This document shows positions 34,711-43,533 of a DNA stretch of 64,000 nt, piece by piece. The position numbers were made by a program, and so were the translations under genes. How positions within the stretch are numbered: position 1 is the stretch's first letter; the number at the start of each line of letters is the position of its first letter. Where the stretch lies: NCBI GenBank assembly GCA_015056155.1, contig SVGU01000001.1, positions 31,961-95,960 on the forward strand. Direction: 5' to 3'. The notes under the pieces were generated by a model. It made no database searches, had not been told where the DNA came from, and saw nothing but the letters and a program-made list of their open reading frames with translations. Origin of the DNA: Clostridiales bacterium (GTDB taxonomy: Bacteria; Bacillota; Clostridia; Christensenellales; Aristaeellaceae).

Positions 34711-34998
34711 TTGATCCGTCACATCTGCATGTTCACCCTGAAGGACGACAAGGCTGCCAACGCGGCCGAGTTCTGCCGCCGCGCCGAGACGCTGCGCCCG
34801 ATCGCCACGGTGCGCGCCTTTGAGGTCGTGACCAACGCTCCGGGTACGCCGGGCAACAACTACGACGTGTCCCTCATCATCGACTTTGACGACGTGGAGG
34901 GCCTCGATTTCTACCGCGTATCGCCGGAGCACGTGGCCTTCGGCAAGTTCGTCGGCACGATCCGCATCGATCGCGCCTGCATCGACTACGAGTTCTGA
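34711..34998 (+). CDS. Dabb (stress-responsive A/B barrel) domain protein
   Basis: The 95-residue protein begins MIRHICMFTLKDD and has the alternating pattern of a ferredoxin-like A/B barrel, with the central FDDVEGLDFYRVSPEH region typical of Dabb proteins. These form small dimers; some are cyclases or stress proteins, and for most the function is unknown. The TTG start at 34711 follows AAAGGAGG at good spacing. It lies 12 bases before the esterase gene and is probably cotranscribed. Confidence 0.85.
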   Translation: MIRHICMFTLKDDKAANAAEFCRRAETLRPIATVRAFEVVTNAPGTPGNNYDVSLIIDFDDVEGLDFYRVSPEHVAFGKFVGTIRIDRACIDYEF

Positions 34999-35010
34999 GG
35001 AGGAATGCAT

Positions 35011-35928
35011 ATGCCGCGCGAGATCCTGAAGCCCTACGCCTATGACGACCCGGCGTATCCGGAGAATCACGCCCTGCCCGAGGGGGCGCGGGAGGTCCGC
35101 TGGCAGGACAGCTTCGGCTACGGCGTCGCGTTCCGCCCGGACATCCCCTATGCCGAGCGCGACGGCGAGCGGCTGACCATCCAGTACCTCACCCCCCGCA
35201 ACGACCGCCGGGACAACCCGCTGATCGTCTACGTGCAGGGCAGCGCATGGTTCCGGCAGGACGTGTACATCCATCTGCCGGAAATGATCCGCATGTGCCA
35301 GAAGGGCTACTGTGTGGCGCTGGTGCAGTACCGCCCGTCCACGACGGCGAAGTTCCCCGCGCAGGCGGAGGACGTCAAGACGGCGATCCGTTTCCTGCGC
35401 GCCCGGGCGGAGAAGTACCGCTTCGACCCGGAGCGCGTGGCCGTCTGGGGCGACTCCAGCGGCGGCCACACGGCGCTGATGGTGGGCTTCACAGGCAACG
35501 ACTGGCCCAATGCCGGGGGTGACGAGGGCGATGCGTCCGTGAAATGCATCGTCGACTGGTACGGCCCGACGGTCGTGAGCGAGATGGGCTACGAACCCAG
35601 CTGCGGCGAGCATGTCAGCGCGGACTGCCCGGAGGGGTGGCTGATCGGTCATCTGTCCGTGCCGGAGAACCCGGAGCTGGCGGCGCAGACCGTACCCCAG
35701 CGCTACATCACCCCGGACAAGCCCACCCCGCCGGTGCTCATCATGCACGGCAGCCGCGACCGCACTGTCAACTTCCAGCAGAGCGTCCACCTGTACGAGG
35801 CCCTGCGCGCCATGAACAAGGAAGTCGACTTCATCAAGGTTCTCGGCGGCGACCACGGCTTCGGCGGCTTCTGCTGCGACGCGGCGCTGGACGAGGTGGA
35901 TGCGTTCCTGCGGAAGTGGTTGGGGTGA
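35011..35928 (+). CDS. Alpha/beta hydrolase, BD-FAE-like esterase
   Basis: The 305-residue protein has the alpha/beta hydrolase fold with nucleophile elbow VWGDSSGGH, the acid in IMHGSRDRTVN and the His in GGDHGFGG. IVYVQGSAWF replaces the usual HGGG oxyanion segment, as in bifunctional feruloyl/acetyl xylan esterases (BD-FAE) and related carboxylesterases. No signal peptide is visible, so it acts inside the cell, in line with the intracellular xylanase and SGNH esterase. ATG at 35011 has GAGGAGGA at proper distance; ATG at 35005 is too close. Confidence 0.87.
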   Translation: MPREILKPYAYDDPAYPENHALPEGAREVRWQDSFGYGVAFRPDIPYAERDGERLTIQYLTPRNDRRDNPLIVYVQGSAWFRQDVYIHLPEMIRMCQKGYCVALVQYRPSTTAKFPAQAEDVKTAIRFLRARAEKYRFDPERVAVWGDSSGGHTALMVGFTGNDWPNAGGDEGDASVKCIVDWYGPTVVSEMGYEPSCGEHVSADCPEGWLIGHLSVPENPELAAQTVPQRYITPDKPTPPVLIMHGSRDRTVNFQQSVHLYEALRAMNKEVDFIKVLGGDHGFGGFCCDAALDEVDAFLRKWLG

Positions 35929-35937
35929 GTGAGAGGG

Positions 35938-36006
35938 CGGGGGGCCTCCGGCGGGGAGGGACTCTGTCCCTCCACCCTGCAAGGGTCTTCGACCCTTGAC
36001 CCGTTT
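35938..36006 (-). repeat. Dispersed double-hairpin intergenic repeat, copy C
   Basis: On the minus strand it reads ACGGGTCA, hairpin AGGGTC-gaa-GACCCT, then hairpin GGAGGGAC-aga-GTCCCTCC. The stem bases of the second hairpin differ from copy B but still pair. Confidence 0.75.
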
Positions 36007-36458
36007 TGGGGGATGTTTGTTGTCTTTGCCTTTGCGGGGGTCACGGGGCGTGACAGACGCCCCGCGACGCGCTCCAGCGGCATCGCCATGCGGAGTTGTG
36101 CGCCCGCCGTGCGGAGCACGGCGGATCACGGCTGCACTTTTGTGCAGCGTGGGGACGAAGGCTTGTGTACCTTGTTGCGTTCGCTTTGGCTCGAATCTGT
36201 GAGCGGAGCTCACAGAGTTCGAGCGTCGCCCCGGCTCGCCTTTCCTTTTGGTGTAGTGGGAGGCGGCCCCCACCTGCGGTGGGGTACGGGATTTACTGCG
36301 GCTGATGGGGTGGCGTGCTGACGCACGCATTCCCCCCAAGGAAGCGGTGTGCTGCGGCATATGCCGCGCGGGTCGATGACCCTTCGACGCGCGAAAGCGG
36401 CCTCCAAGCTGCAACACAAGTCAGCCCCAAAATGATAAGCCACCTGCGGCAGAGTACA
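36007..36458. other. Gene-free GC-rich region with several palindromes
   Basis: No ORF here has a credible start or family. The segment holds a long stem TCTGTGAGC-gga-GCTCACAGA (36196-36216), the palindrome GCGGCATATGCCGC near 36354 and a partial repeat copy E (GGGTCGATGACCCTTCG, near 36370). It could be a decayed mobile or repeat element. Confidence 0.5.
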
Positions 36459-36490
36459 AAAAAGGACGGCTCATAGCGAGTCGTCCTTTT
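36459..36490 (-). terminator. Terminator of the minus-strand XRE gene
   Basis: AAAGGACGGCTC and GAGTCGTCCTTT form a stem with one mismatch and A/T tracts on both sides, immediately after the XRE gene. It may work in both directions. Confidence 0.8.
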
Positions 36491-36491
36491 G

Positions 36492-36824
36492 TTATTCTTC
36501 AAGCGATTTCAGGAAGGTGTCCAGCAGGCGCAGAGCTGTTTCGCGATCCTTCGGATTGCAGGCGTGCAGCCGGGCGAGAATCTCGTTTTCGCGGGCGGAG
36601 GCTTGTGTGCTGTCGTCTGTCAGGATCTCGTCGGGCGTTATGTGAAGTGCGTTGCACAGCTTGATCAGCGTGTCGGTTCTGATATTCAGCGTGCCGCGTT
36701 CAAGACGGGCGTAGGTTTTGTCAGCGATACCCGCCGCTTCGGCAACCTCGTGCTGCGTCAGACCATAATGCTTCCGGATACGGAAAAGCTTCTCGCCAAT
36801 GTGTACCATGTCTTGAATCAGCAT
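36492..36824 (-). CDS. XRE-family helix-turn-helix regulator
   Basis: The 110-residue protein has an HTH_3-type DNA-binding domain at about residues 9-66 (LTQHEVAEAAGIADKTYARLERG) and a helical tail of about 40 residues, likely for dimerisation. It is divergent from a second XRE gene. The -10 of its promoter lies within the shared dyad, so autorepression is likely. ATG at 36824 follows GAGGTGG. Confidence 0.9.
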   Translation of the reverse strand: MLIQDMVHIGEKLFRIRKHYGLTQHEVAEAAGIADKTYARLERGTLNIRTDTLIKLCNALHITPDEILTDDSTQASARENEILARLHACNPKDRETALRLLDTFLKSLEE

Positions 36825-36850
36825 GATGTCACCACCTCTATTCTACCGGT

Positions 36851-36874
36851 ATATCGGCATTATACTGCCGATAT
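36851..36874. promoter_or_regulatory. Perfect dyad between divergent XRE genes
   Basis: ATATCGGCA-n6-TGCCGATAT is a 24-bp perfect inverted repeat. The minus-strand -10 TATAAT (36864-36859) lies in its centre, a typical operator arrangement. Confidence 0.7.
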
Positions 36875-36877
36875 GAA

Positions 36878-36906
36878 TTGACATCGAGGACAGATAGTGG
36901 TAGTAT
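36878..36906 (+). promoter_or_regulatory. Promoter of the plus-strand XRE gene
   Basis: TTGACA, 17 bases and TAGTAT, starting four bases after the dyad. Confidence 0.65.
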
Positions 36907-36940
36907 TATGGGTAGAATATGACCGATTTAGAGGTGAAAT

Positions 36941-37252
36941 ATGATCGATTACACAGCCTTAGGCCATCGCATCCGCACCCTGCGCACCGCATCAGGCCTG
37001 ACGCAGGCGGAGCTTGCGGAGCGGGTCGGCATATCCGCGTCCTTCCTGGGGCATATCGAGCGCGGGACGCGGGTGCTCAGTGTGGATACGCTGGCGGCCC
37101 TGTGTGCGGCGCTGTCCGCAACGCCCAACGACCTCCTCGGCATGGCGCATGCCGCCCTCGCTGCGCAGCTGCCCGCCCGGGTGACCGTTTCCGTCCCGGC
37201 GCTCCTGCAGGATGTCGCCGATTTGCTGAAAAAACAGCAAATTTCCGAATGA
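36941..37252 (+). CDS. XRE-family helix-turn-helix regulator
   Basis: The 103-residue protein has an HTH_3 domain at about residues 8-64 (LTQAELAERVGISASFLGHIERG) and a short tail. It differs clearly from the divergent XRE protein, so the two are not recent duplicates. ATG at 36941 follows AGAGGTGA. With the shared dyad the pair could form a small switch; targets are unknown. Confidence 0.9.
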   Translation: MIDYTALGHRIRTLRTASGLTQAELAERVGISASFLGHIERGTRVLSVDTLAALCAALSATPNDLLGMAHAALAAQLPARVTVSVPALLQDVADLLKKQQISE

Positions 37253-37267
37253 ATACAGCAAAACCTC

Positions 37268-37296
37268 TTGCAAATTCCGGAACCTTCGCATATAAT
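37268..37296 (+). promoter_or_regulatory. Promoter of the ileS leader
   Basis: TTGCAA, 17 bases and TATAAT, ending just before the T-box leader. Confidence 0.75.
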
Positions 37297-37302
37297 AGGT
37301 CG

Positions 37303-37575
37303 TAACGTTCACGCAGATGGGGACGGCAGGGCAGCGCGCCTTCAGCGAGCCGGTGGTTGGTGAAAGACCGGCAGGTATGTGCGCCTTCGCAGATCACCCC
37401 GGAGTGAGTCGTGCTGAATCAAGTAGGCGCGACCGGGCGCTCCCGATACAGGGCAAGCATGTGGCGTCTCCGCATGCGCAGAGTGGACAGCATATGCTGT
37501 CAAGCTTGGGTGGTACCGCGGATAGAGTAAATCATCCGTCCCAGTGATTGTTTGCTGGGGCGGATTTTCTTTTTT
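37303..37575 (+). promoter_or_regulatory. T-box leader controlling ileS
   Basis: GCCGGTGGTTGGTGAAAGACCGGC and the following CACCCCGGAGT are stem I elements of T-box RNAs (listed here by their cores GGTGGTTGG and CCCCGGAGT). The likely specifier is ATC (37418-37420), an Ile codon, just before AAGTAGG. The T-box core GGGTGGTACCGCGG is at 37508-37521. A terminator follows: ATCCGTCCCAG pairs with CTGGGGCGGAT, then TTTTCTTTTTT. Uncharged tRNA-Ile should stabilise the antiterminator and allow ileS transcription. Confidence 0.95.
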
Positions 37576-37709
37576 CGCCCCGAGGAGAGGTTTCGCCTCT
37601 GCGGAGGCGGCCAAGGGGCTTTCCGATCGCCCTTTGGAAACCTTCGGCCGCTTCCTTTGAAGGCTGGACGAGGGTGCAGAGAATCGGTATACATCAGGAG
37701 GGAACAACC

Positions 37710-40700
37710 ATGTACAAGAAAGTAGCAACCGACATGAACTTCCCGGTGCGCGAGAAGGAGATCGCAGCGCTGTGGAAATCAAATGACGTGATCCGCCGCT
37801 CCTTCGGGCACCGCAAGGACGGCGAGACCTTCACCTTCTACGACGGCCCCCCGACCGCCAACGGCAAGCCCCACATCGGCCACATCGAGACCCGCGTCAT
37901 CAAGGACCTCTTCCCCCGCTTCCAGACCATGAAGGGCAAGAACGTCCTGCGCAAGGCCGGCTGGGATACCCATGGCCTGCCCGTTGAGCTGGAGGTCGAG
38001 AAGATCCTTGGCCTGGACGGCAAGCCGCAGATCGAAAAGTACGGCATCGAGCCCTTCATCGGCGAGTGCAAGAAGTCCGTCTGGAAGTATCTGCACGACT
38101 GGGAGGAGATGTCCGAGCAGGTCGGCTACTGGGTCGATATGGAGCACCCCTACATCACCTATCATGACGATTACATCGAGTCCGAGTGGTGGTCCCTCAA
38201 GACCATCCACGAGAAGGGCCTGCTGTATCAGGGCCACAAGATCGTGCCCTACTGCCCCCGCTGCGGCACCGCGCTGTCCTCCCACGAGGTCGCGCAGGGC
38301 TACAAGACCGTCAAGGAGGTCTCTGCCTATGTCCGCTTCAAGGTCGCGGGCGAGGAGAACACCTACCTGCTGGCCTGGACGACCACTCCCTGGACCCTGC
38401 CCTCCAACCTGGCGCTGTGCGTGAACCCCACCGACATGTACGCCAAATTCAAGGCTGAGGACGGCAAGGTCTACATCATGGCCAAGGCGCTGATCGAGGC
38501 GTGCTTCCCCGGTCAGGAGGTCGAGGTCATCGAGGAGATGCCCGGCAATGCCCTGTGCGGCATGCACTATGAGCCCCTGTTCGACTTCGCCAAGGGCAAG
38601 GTCGACAAGGACGCCTGGTTCGTCGTGGCGGACAACTATGTCACCATGACCGACGGTACCGGCATCGTCCATATCGCCCCCGCCTTCGGTGAGGACGACA
38701 ACCGCGTCTGCCGTGAGAACAACGTGCCCTTCGTCAACTTCGTGGACAATCAGGGCTGCATGACCGAGGAGACCAAGTGGGCCGGCGTGTTCGTGAAGAA
38801 GGCCGATCCCATGGTGCTGGAGGACCTGAAGGAGCGTGACCTGCTCTTCAAGCCCCAGCCCTTCGAGCATGACTATCCCTTCTGCTGGCGCTGCGACACG
38901 CCCCTGCTGTACTACGCCCGCCCCACCTGGTTCATCGAGATGACCAAGGTGCGCGACCAGCTGGTCCGCAACAACCGCACCATCAACTGGATGCCCGACA
39001 ACATCAAGGAAGGCCGCATGGGCACCTGGCTGGAGAACGTGCACGATTGGGGCCTGTCCCGCGAGCGCTACTGGGGCACCCCCCTGCCCGTGTGGCAGTG
39101 CTCCTGCGGCCACATGCACGTTGTGGGCTCCCGCGCCGAGCTGCGCGAGATGGCCGTGACCGATCCCGGCGAATCCATCGAGCTGCACCGTCCCTTCATC
39201 GACGCCGTGAAGCTCCGCTGCGAGAAGTGCGGCGGCGAGATGCAGCGCGTAAAGGAAGTCATCGACTGCTGGTACGATTCCGGCTCCATGCCCTTCGCCC
39301 AGTGGCACTATCCCTTCGAGAACAAGGAGATGTTCGAGAAGAACTTCCCCGCCAACTTCATCTCCGAGGCCGTTGACCAGACCCGCGGCTGGTTCTACAC
39401 GCTGGAGGCCATCAGCACCCTGCTGTTCGACAAGGCTCCCTTCCAGAACTGCATCGTCATGGGCCACGTGCAGGACGCCGAGGGCCGCAAGATGTCCAAG
39501 CATCTGGGCAACGTCGTCAACCCCTTCGAGGCGCTGGACGCTTATGGCGCGGACGCGCTGCGCTGGTACTTCTACACCACCGCCGCTCCGTGGCTGCCCA
39601 AGCGCTTCTCCAAGGAGGCCGTGCAGGAGGTGCAACGCAAGTTCCTGGCCACCCTGCAGAACGTGCACTCCTTCTTCTCCATGTACGCCCAGATCGACGG
39701 CTTCGATCCCAACGCCCACAAGCTGGAGGACGTGGAGCTGTCCCTGATGGACAAGTGGATCCTGTCCAAGCTGAACAGCCTGATCCAGAAGGTGGACGAG
39801 GACCTGAACGCCTACCGCATCGTCGAGCCCGCCAGCGCCATCCAGGACTTCGTGGATGAGCTGTCCAACTGGTACGTGCGCCGCGGCCGCGAGCGCTTCT
39901 GGGGCAAGGGCATGGCCGGCGACAAGGAAGCCGCCTTTGCCACCCTGTACCATGTGCTGGTGACCCTGGCGAAGGTCTGCGCGCCCTTCATCCCCTTCAT
40001 GGCCGAGGATATCTACCAGAACCTCGTCGTGGCGAACGTTCCCGGCGCGGTCGACTCCGTGCACCTGTGCGACTTCCCCGTGGCCGACGCTTCCCGCATC
40101 GACAAGGAGATGGAGGAGCAGATGGACGCGCTGGTCGAGGCTGTGCAGCTGGGCCGTGCCTGCCGCGCGCTGGCGAACATGAAGACCCGTCAGCCCGCCG
40201 CGAAGCTCTACGTCAAGGGCGCTTCCTTCGGCGCGGATTATCAGGCGCTGTGCGAGGATGAGCTGAACGTGAAGGAGGTCGTCTTCACCGACAACACCCG
40301 CGACTACACCACCTACCAGCTCAAGCCCCAGATGCGCACCCTGGGCCGCAAGTACGGCAAGCTCCTGGGCGCCATCGGCCAGAAGCTGGCCTCCATGGAC
40401 GGCAACGAGGTCGTCGACGCCTTCGAGCGCGGCGAGATCGTGTCCTTCGAGCTGGACGGCACCCTGGTCGAGCTGGCCAAGGACGACGTGCTGACCGCGC
40501 CCATGCAGAAGCCCGGCTTCGTGGCGCAGGAGGATCGCGGCGTGATGGTCGTGCTGGACACCAACCTGACCGAGGCGCTGATCAACGAGGGCTACGTCCG
40601 CGAGGTCATCAGCAAGATCCAGACGATGCGCAAGGAGAACGGCTTCGACGTGACCGACCGCATCGAGGTGCTGTACGCCTGCAAGGAGAAGCTGGCCGCG

Positions 40701-40844
40701 GCGATCGAAACCGGTCTGGAGATGATCCAGAACGGCACGCTGGCTGTGTCCGTCCAGGCGGGCGAGGCCGACGAAAGCTACACCGCGCAGGAGTGGAAGA
40801 TCAACGACCAGAAGGCCGTCATCGCCATCCGCGTGGCCAAGTAA
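37710..40844 (+). CDS. ileS: Isoleucyl-tRNA synthetase, type-2-like
   Basis: The 1044-residue class I synthetase joins isoleucine to tRNA-Ile. PHIGH near residue 54 and KMSKH near residue 594 are the two ATP-binding signatures. GWDTHGLPVE and the Cys-rich insert (CSCGHMH, CEKCGG) before the second half match the longer type 2 enzymes, which also occur in eukaryotes and are often less sensitive to mupirocin (family knowledge, not visible here). The anticodon-binding region includes DFVDELSNWYVRRGRERFW. ATG at 37710 follows CAGGAGGG. The ORF-track start at 37548 lies in the leader. Expression is set by the T-box. Confidence 0.97.
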   Translation: MYKKVATDMNFPVREKEIAALWKSNDVIRRSFGHRKDGETFTFYDGPPTANGKPHIGHIETRVIKDLFPRFQTMKGKNVLRKAGWDTHGLPVELEVEKILGLDGKPQIEKYGIEPFIGECKKSVWKYLHDWEEMSEQVGYWVDMEHPYITYHDDYIESEWWSLKTIHEKGLLYQGHKIVPYCPRCGTALSSHEVAQGYKTVKEVSAYVRFKVAGEENTYLLAWTTTPWTLPSNLALCVNPTDMYAKFKAEDGKVYIMAKALIEACFPGQEVEVIEEMPGNALCGMHYEPLFDFAKGKVDKDAWFVVADNYVTMTDGTGIVHIAPAFGEDDNRVCRENNVPFVNFVDNQGCMTEETKWAGVFVKKADPMVLEDLKERDLLFKPQPFEHDYPFCWRCDTPLLYYARPTWFIEMTKVRDQLVRNNRTINWMPDNIKEGRMGTWLENVHDWGLSRERYWGTPLPVWQCSCGHMHVVGSRAELREMAVTDPGESIELHRPFIDAVKLRCEKCGGEMQRVKEVIDCWYDSGSMPFAQWHYPFENKEMFEKNFPANFISEAVDQTRGWFYTLEAISTLLFDKAPFQNCIVMGHVQDAEGRKMSKHLGNVVNPFEALDAYGADALRWYFYTTAAPWLPKRFSKEAVQEVQRKFLATLQNVHSFFSMYAQIDGFDPNAHKLEDVELSLMDKWILSKLNSLIQKVDEDLNAYRIVEPASAIQDFVDELSNWYVRRGRERFWGKGMAGDKEAAFATLYHVLVTLAKVCAPFIPFMAEDIYQNLVVANVPGAVDSVHLCDFPVADASRIDKEMEEQMDALVEAVQLGRACRALANMKTRQPAAKLYVKGASFGADYQALCEDELNVKEVVFTDNTRDYTTYQLKPQMRTLGRKYGKLLGAIGQKLASMDGNEVVDAFERGEIVSFELDGTLVELAKDDVLTAPMQKPGFVAQEDRGVMVVLDTNLTEALINEGYVREVISKIQTMRKENGFDVTDRIEVLYACKEKLAAAIETGLEMIQNGTLAVSVQAGEADESYTAQEWKINDQKAVIAIRVAK

Positions 40845-40856
40845 CAGGAATATACG

Positions 40857-40892
40857 CCGGGGGAGGCTCCAATGCGGGTCTCCTCCCGGTTT
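40857..40892 (+). terminator. Probable ileS terminator
   Basis: CCGGGGGAGG and CCTCCCGG pair across 15 bases, followed by TTT. Confidence 0.6.
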
Positions 40893-40923
40893 GCGTTATG
40901 AATCAGTTGGAAAGGAGCGCACG

Positions 40924-41310
40924 ATGATGAAGATGAAGAGAATGCTGGCGGCGATGATGACGGCCTGCCTGCTGCTGCTGACCGGCTGCGAATTCAGCAG
41001 CAACAGCATGCTCATGTCGGTCGAGAAGGAGACGCGGACCAGCTGCAGCGTCCGGTATGCGAAGTTCAACGGCCGGAAGCAGCATGTCATCCGTACCTAC
41101 GGGGATACCCGGACGATCCTGCTGGATGTGGTCACGGAGAGCGGGACGCTGGGCGTAACGGTCAAGGACAAGGACGGCCAGGTGATCTACGAGGCGGAGG
41201 GCCTGAAGACCGGCACCAGTGTGATCGCTCTGCCGGAAAGCGGCAAGTATACCGTCATCATGCGCGCCGAGGAGCACAGCGGCAGCTATGCTCTGGATTG
41301 GGCGGATTAA
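40924..41310 (+). CDS. Small lipoprotein of unknown function
   Basis: The 128-residue protein has a basic start, a hydrophobic stretch and the lipobox LLLTGC, so it should be lipid-modified at Cys near residue 22 and anchored outside the membrane. The mature part is beta-rich (TILLDVVTESGTLGVTVKDKDG, YTVIMRAEEHSGSYALDW), like a small carbohydrate-binding or bacterial pre-peptidase C-terminal-like fold, but I cannot name a family. ATG at 40924 has AAAGGAG upstream. Confidence 0.75.
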   Translation: MMKMKRMLAAMMTACLLLLTGCEFSSNSMLMSVEKETRTSCSVRYAKFNGRKQHVIRTYGDTRTILLDVVTESGTLGVTVKDKDGQVIYEAEGLKTGTSVIALPESGKYTVIMRAEEHSGSYALDWAD

Positions 41311-41322
41311 CCGGAGGTAACC

Positions 41323-42654
41323 ATGAAGATCGCACTTATCGGTCAGGACATCCCGACGCTGCTGCCGACGCTGCTGACGGATCTGCTGTTTGTCGGCAGG
41401 CAGTCGGCGGAGGTCGCGCTGGAGGAGAAGAACGCTGCCATGCAGGACGTGCTCCAGCGCTACGGTGATGCGGTGATCCGCGATGCGCAGACCCGCCATC
41501 CCGGTCTCCGGGCGAGCCTGAACGTCACCGGCAGCCGCCGCGAGGCGCTGCGCGGGGCGGACTGCGTGATCTACGCAGGGGACTGCATGGCTGCCAGCCG
41601 GTTCAAGATGGACCGCGAGGCCCTCTCCGGCGTGGAGGAGGACGATCCCGGCCTGATCGAGCAGGCGCGCGTCAACGGCGGCATCGGCGGCCTCATGCAC
41701 ACGCTGCGGCAGGGCGAGGTCGTTCTGGACCTGTGCGAGGCGATGCAGGACAGCTGCCCGGAGGCGCTGGTCGTCAACCTCGGTCAACCGGTGGCGCGCA
41801 CGACGCTCATCTTCGAGCGCATGGGCTTCCGCTGCTTCGGCCTGGGCCGCACGCCCCTGCGCGGCGCCAACGGCCTGGACAGCCTGACCAAGAAGCTCAG
41901 CTGCAAGCCGGAGGACGTGAAGGCGACCATCGCCGGGCTGCCGGGCTTCAGCTTCCTCGTGGGCTTGAAGGATGTGAAGGCCGGCGACGACCTCCTGCCC
42001 CTGCTCTTTGACCTGGCTGACGAGGATCAGCTGGGCCAGCTGACCCGCCGCTGGCTTGACTGGTACGGCGCGATCGCCATCGGCGACGTGACCGACCATG
42101 CCGAGTGGCTGCCCGCGCAGGACGACTTCATCCCCGAGGAGGAGCCGGTCTTCGGCGAATCCGTCGAAAGGCGCAAGGAGCGCATCCTGTGGATGAACAC
42201 CGTGGGCGAGAAGGGCGCGCAGGAGAAGGAAGGCAAGATGGCGCAGATCCTGCTGCTCTCCAAGGCCGTTCCGATCCGCCCGATGCAGCTGGCGCTGGCG
42301 CTCCTGCGCCGGGAGGACTGCGACATCCCCGCCGTCACCCGCGTGAACAACGGGGAGTTGCCACAGCTCGCAAAATCTGCTATGATAGAGGCAGAGCTGT
42401 CCATCCGCGGCGGGGAGATCGTACCCCACGGGATGCTACTGCCCGCGCCGCTGGCGGAGATCTGCGGCGAGATCGACGAGACGAACCGCCTGGCCGCGCT
42501 GGCGGCTGCCGGAGACCGCATCGCCCTGCGCGAATGCATCGAGATCGACCCCGCGCTGGCGGGGCTGGATCGGCTGTATGTGCAGGATGTGGTGGACAGG
42601 ATGATCGAAATGCACTCGGACGTGCTGGGACGGCTGACGGACGAGGAAGACTGA
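41323..42654 (+). CDS. GH4-family-like glycosidase (divergent)
   Basis: The 443-residue protein has the overall plan of the NAD- and metal-dependent GH4 family. KIALIGQDIP at the N-terminus is a weak Rossmann start, GADCVIYAGD is the NAD strand, and VVNLGQPVARTT stands where the family has its N-P motif. RCFGLGRTPL replaces the usual Cys-His segment, so the metal-binding residues are not clearly conserved. True GH4 enzymes cleave alpha- or beta-glycosides through a redox mechanism; this member may be inactive or have a new specificity. It lies 12 bases after the lipoprotein gene. Confidence 0.6.
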   Translation: MKIALIGQDIPTLLPTLLTDLLFVGRQSAEVALEEKNAAMQDVLQRYGDAVIRDAQTRHPGLRASLNVTGSRREALRGADCVIYAGDCMAASRFKMDREALSGVEEDDPGLIEQARVNGGIGGLMHTLRQGEVVLDLCEAMQDSCPEALVVNLGQPVARTTLIFERMGFRCFGLGRTPLRGANGLDSLTKKLSCKPEDVKATIAGLPGFSFLVGLKDVKAGDDLLPLLFDLADEDQLGQLTRRWLDWYGAIAIGDVTDHAEWLPAQDDFIPEEEPVFGESVERRKERILWMNTVGEKGAQEKEGKMAQILLLSKAVPIRPMQLALALLRREDCDIPAVTRVNNGELPQLAKSAMIEAELSIRGGEIVPHGMLLPAPLAEICGEIDETNRLAALAAAGDRIALRECIEIDPALAGLDRLYVQDVVDRMIEMHSDVLGRLTDEED

Positions 42655-42677
42655 CCTGAAATAAAGGAGACCCGGAG

Positions 42678-43533
42678 ATGTTCTTAGCCAACACATGGGA
42701 AGATTACGAAGTGCTCGACACCGGCGACGGTGAGAAGCTGGAGCGCTGGGGCAATGTCATTCTGCGCCGCCCCGACCCGCAGACCATCTGGCCCAAGGCC
42801 GATCCGGCGCTGTGGCGCAAGGCGCAGGCGCATTACCACCGGTCGGAGAAGGGCGGCGGCGAGTGGGAGTTCTTCACCCGGCTGCCGGACCGCTGGACGA
42901 TCCGCCATCAGGACCTGACCTTCTACGTCCGCCCCACCAGCTTCAAGCACACCGGCCTGTTCCCCGAGCAGGCGGCCAATTGGGTCTGGATGAGCGATCT
43001 GATCCGCTCCTCCGGCCGCGCGGACGTCAAGGTGCTCAACCTCTTCGGCTACACCGGCGCGGCGACCATCGCCTGTGCGGCGGCGGGCGCGCATGTGACC
43101 CATGTGGACGCCTCCAAGGGCATCGTCCAGTGGGCGAAGGAGAACCGCGAGCTGAGCGGGCTGCCGGAGAACCGCTTCCGCTTCATTGTCGAGGACGCGC
43201 TGCGCTTTGTGCAGCGGGAGATCCGCCGCGGCAACCGCTACGACGGCATCCTGATGGACCCGCCCAGCTACGGCCGCGGTCCCTCGGGCGAGGTGTGGAA
43301 GCTGGAGAACGAGCTGTTCGGCCTGGTGGACACCTGCGCCCAGGTGCTCTCCGACAATGCGCTGTTCTACCTCATCAACAGCTACACCACCGGCTTCCAG
43401 GCCAGCGTTCTGTCGAACATGCTGGAGAAGTGCGTCGTCAGCCGCTTCGGCGGAAAGATCGACTCGCAGGAGCTCTGCCTGCCCGTCACGACCGGCGGCG
43501 TCCTGCCCGCAGGCGCCAGCGGAAGGTGGTACC

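Noticed and set aside
34690-36417. 575-codon minus-strand frame across the esterase and repeat region
   Set aside because: It joins the antisense of Dabb and esterase genes with the palindrome-rich block; no coding signs.
37317-37547. 76-codon ORF in front of ileS
   Set aside because: The stretch is the T-box leader, explained by its RNA elements.
37779-40064. 761-codon minus-strand frame opposite ileS
   Set aside because: Complement of a GC-rich synthetase gene; His/Gly/Leu-rich and without a domain.
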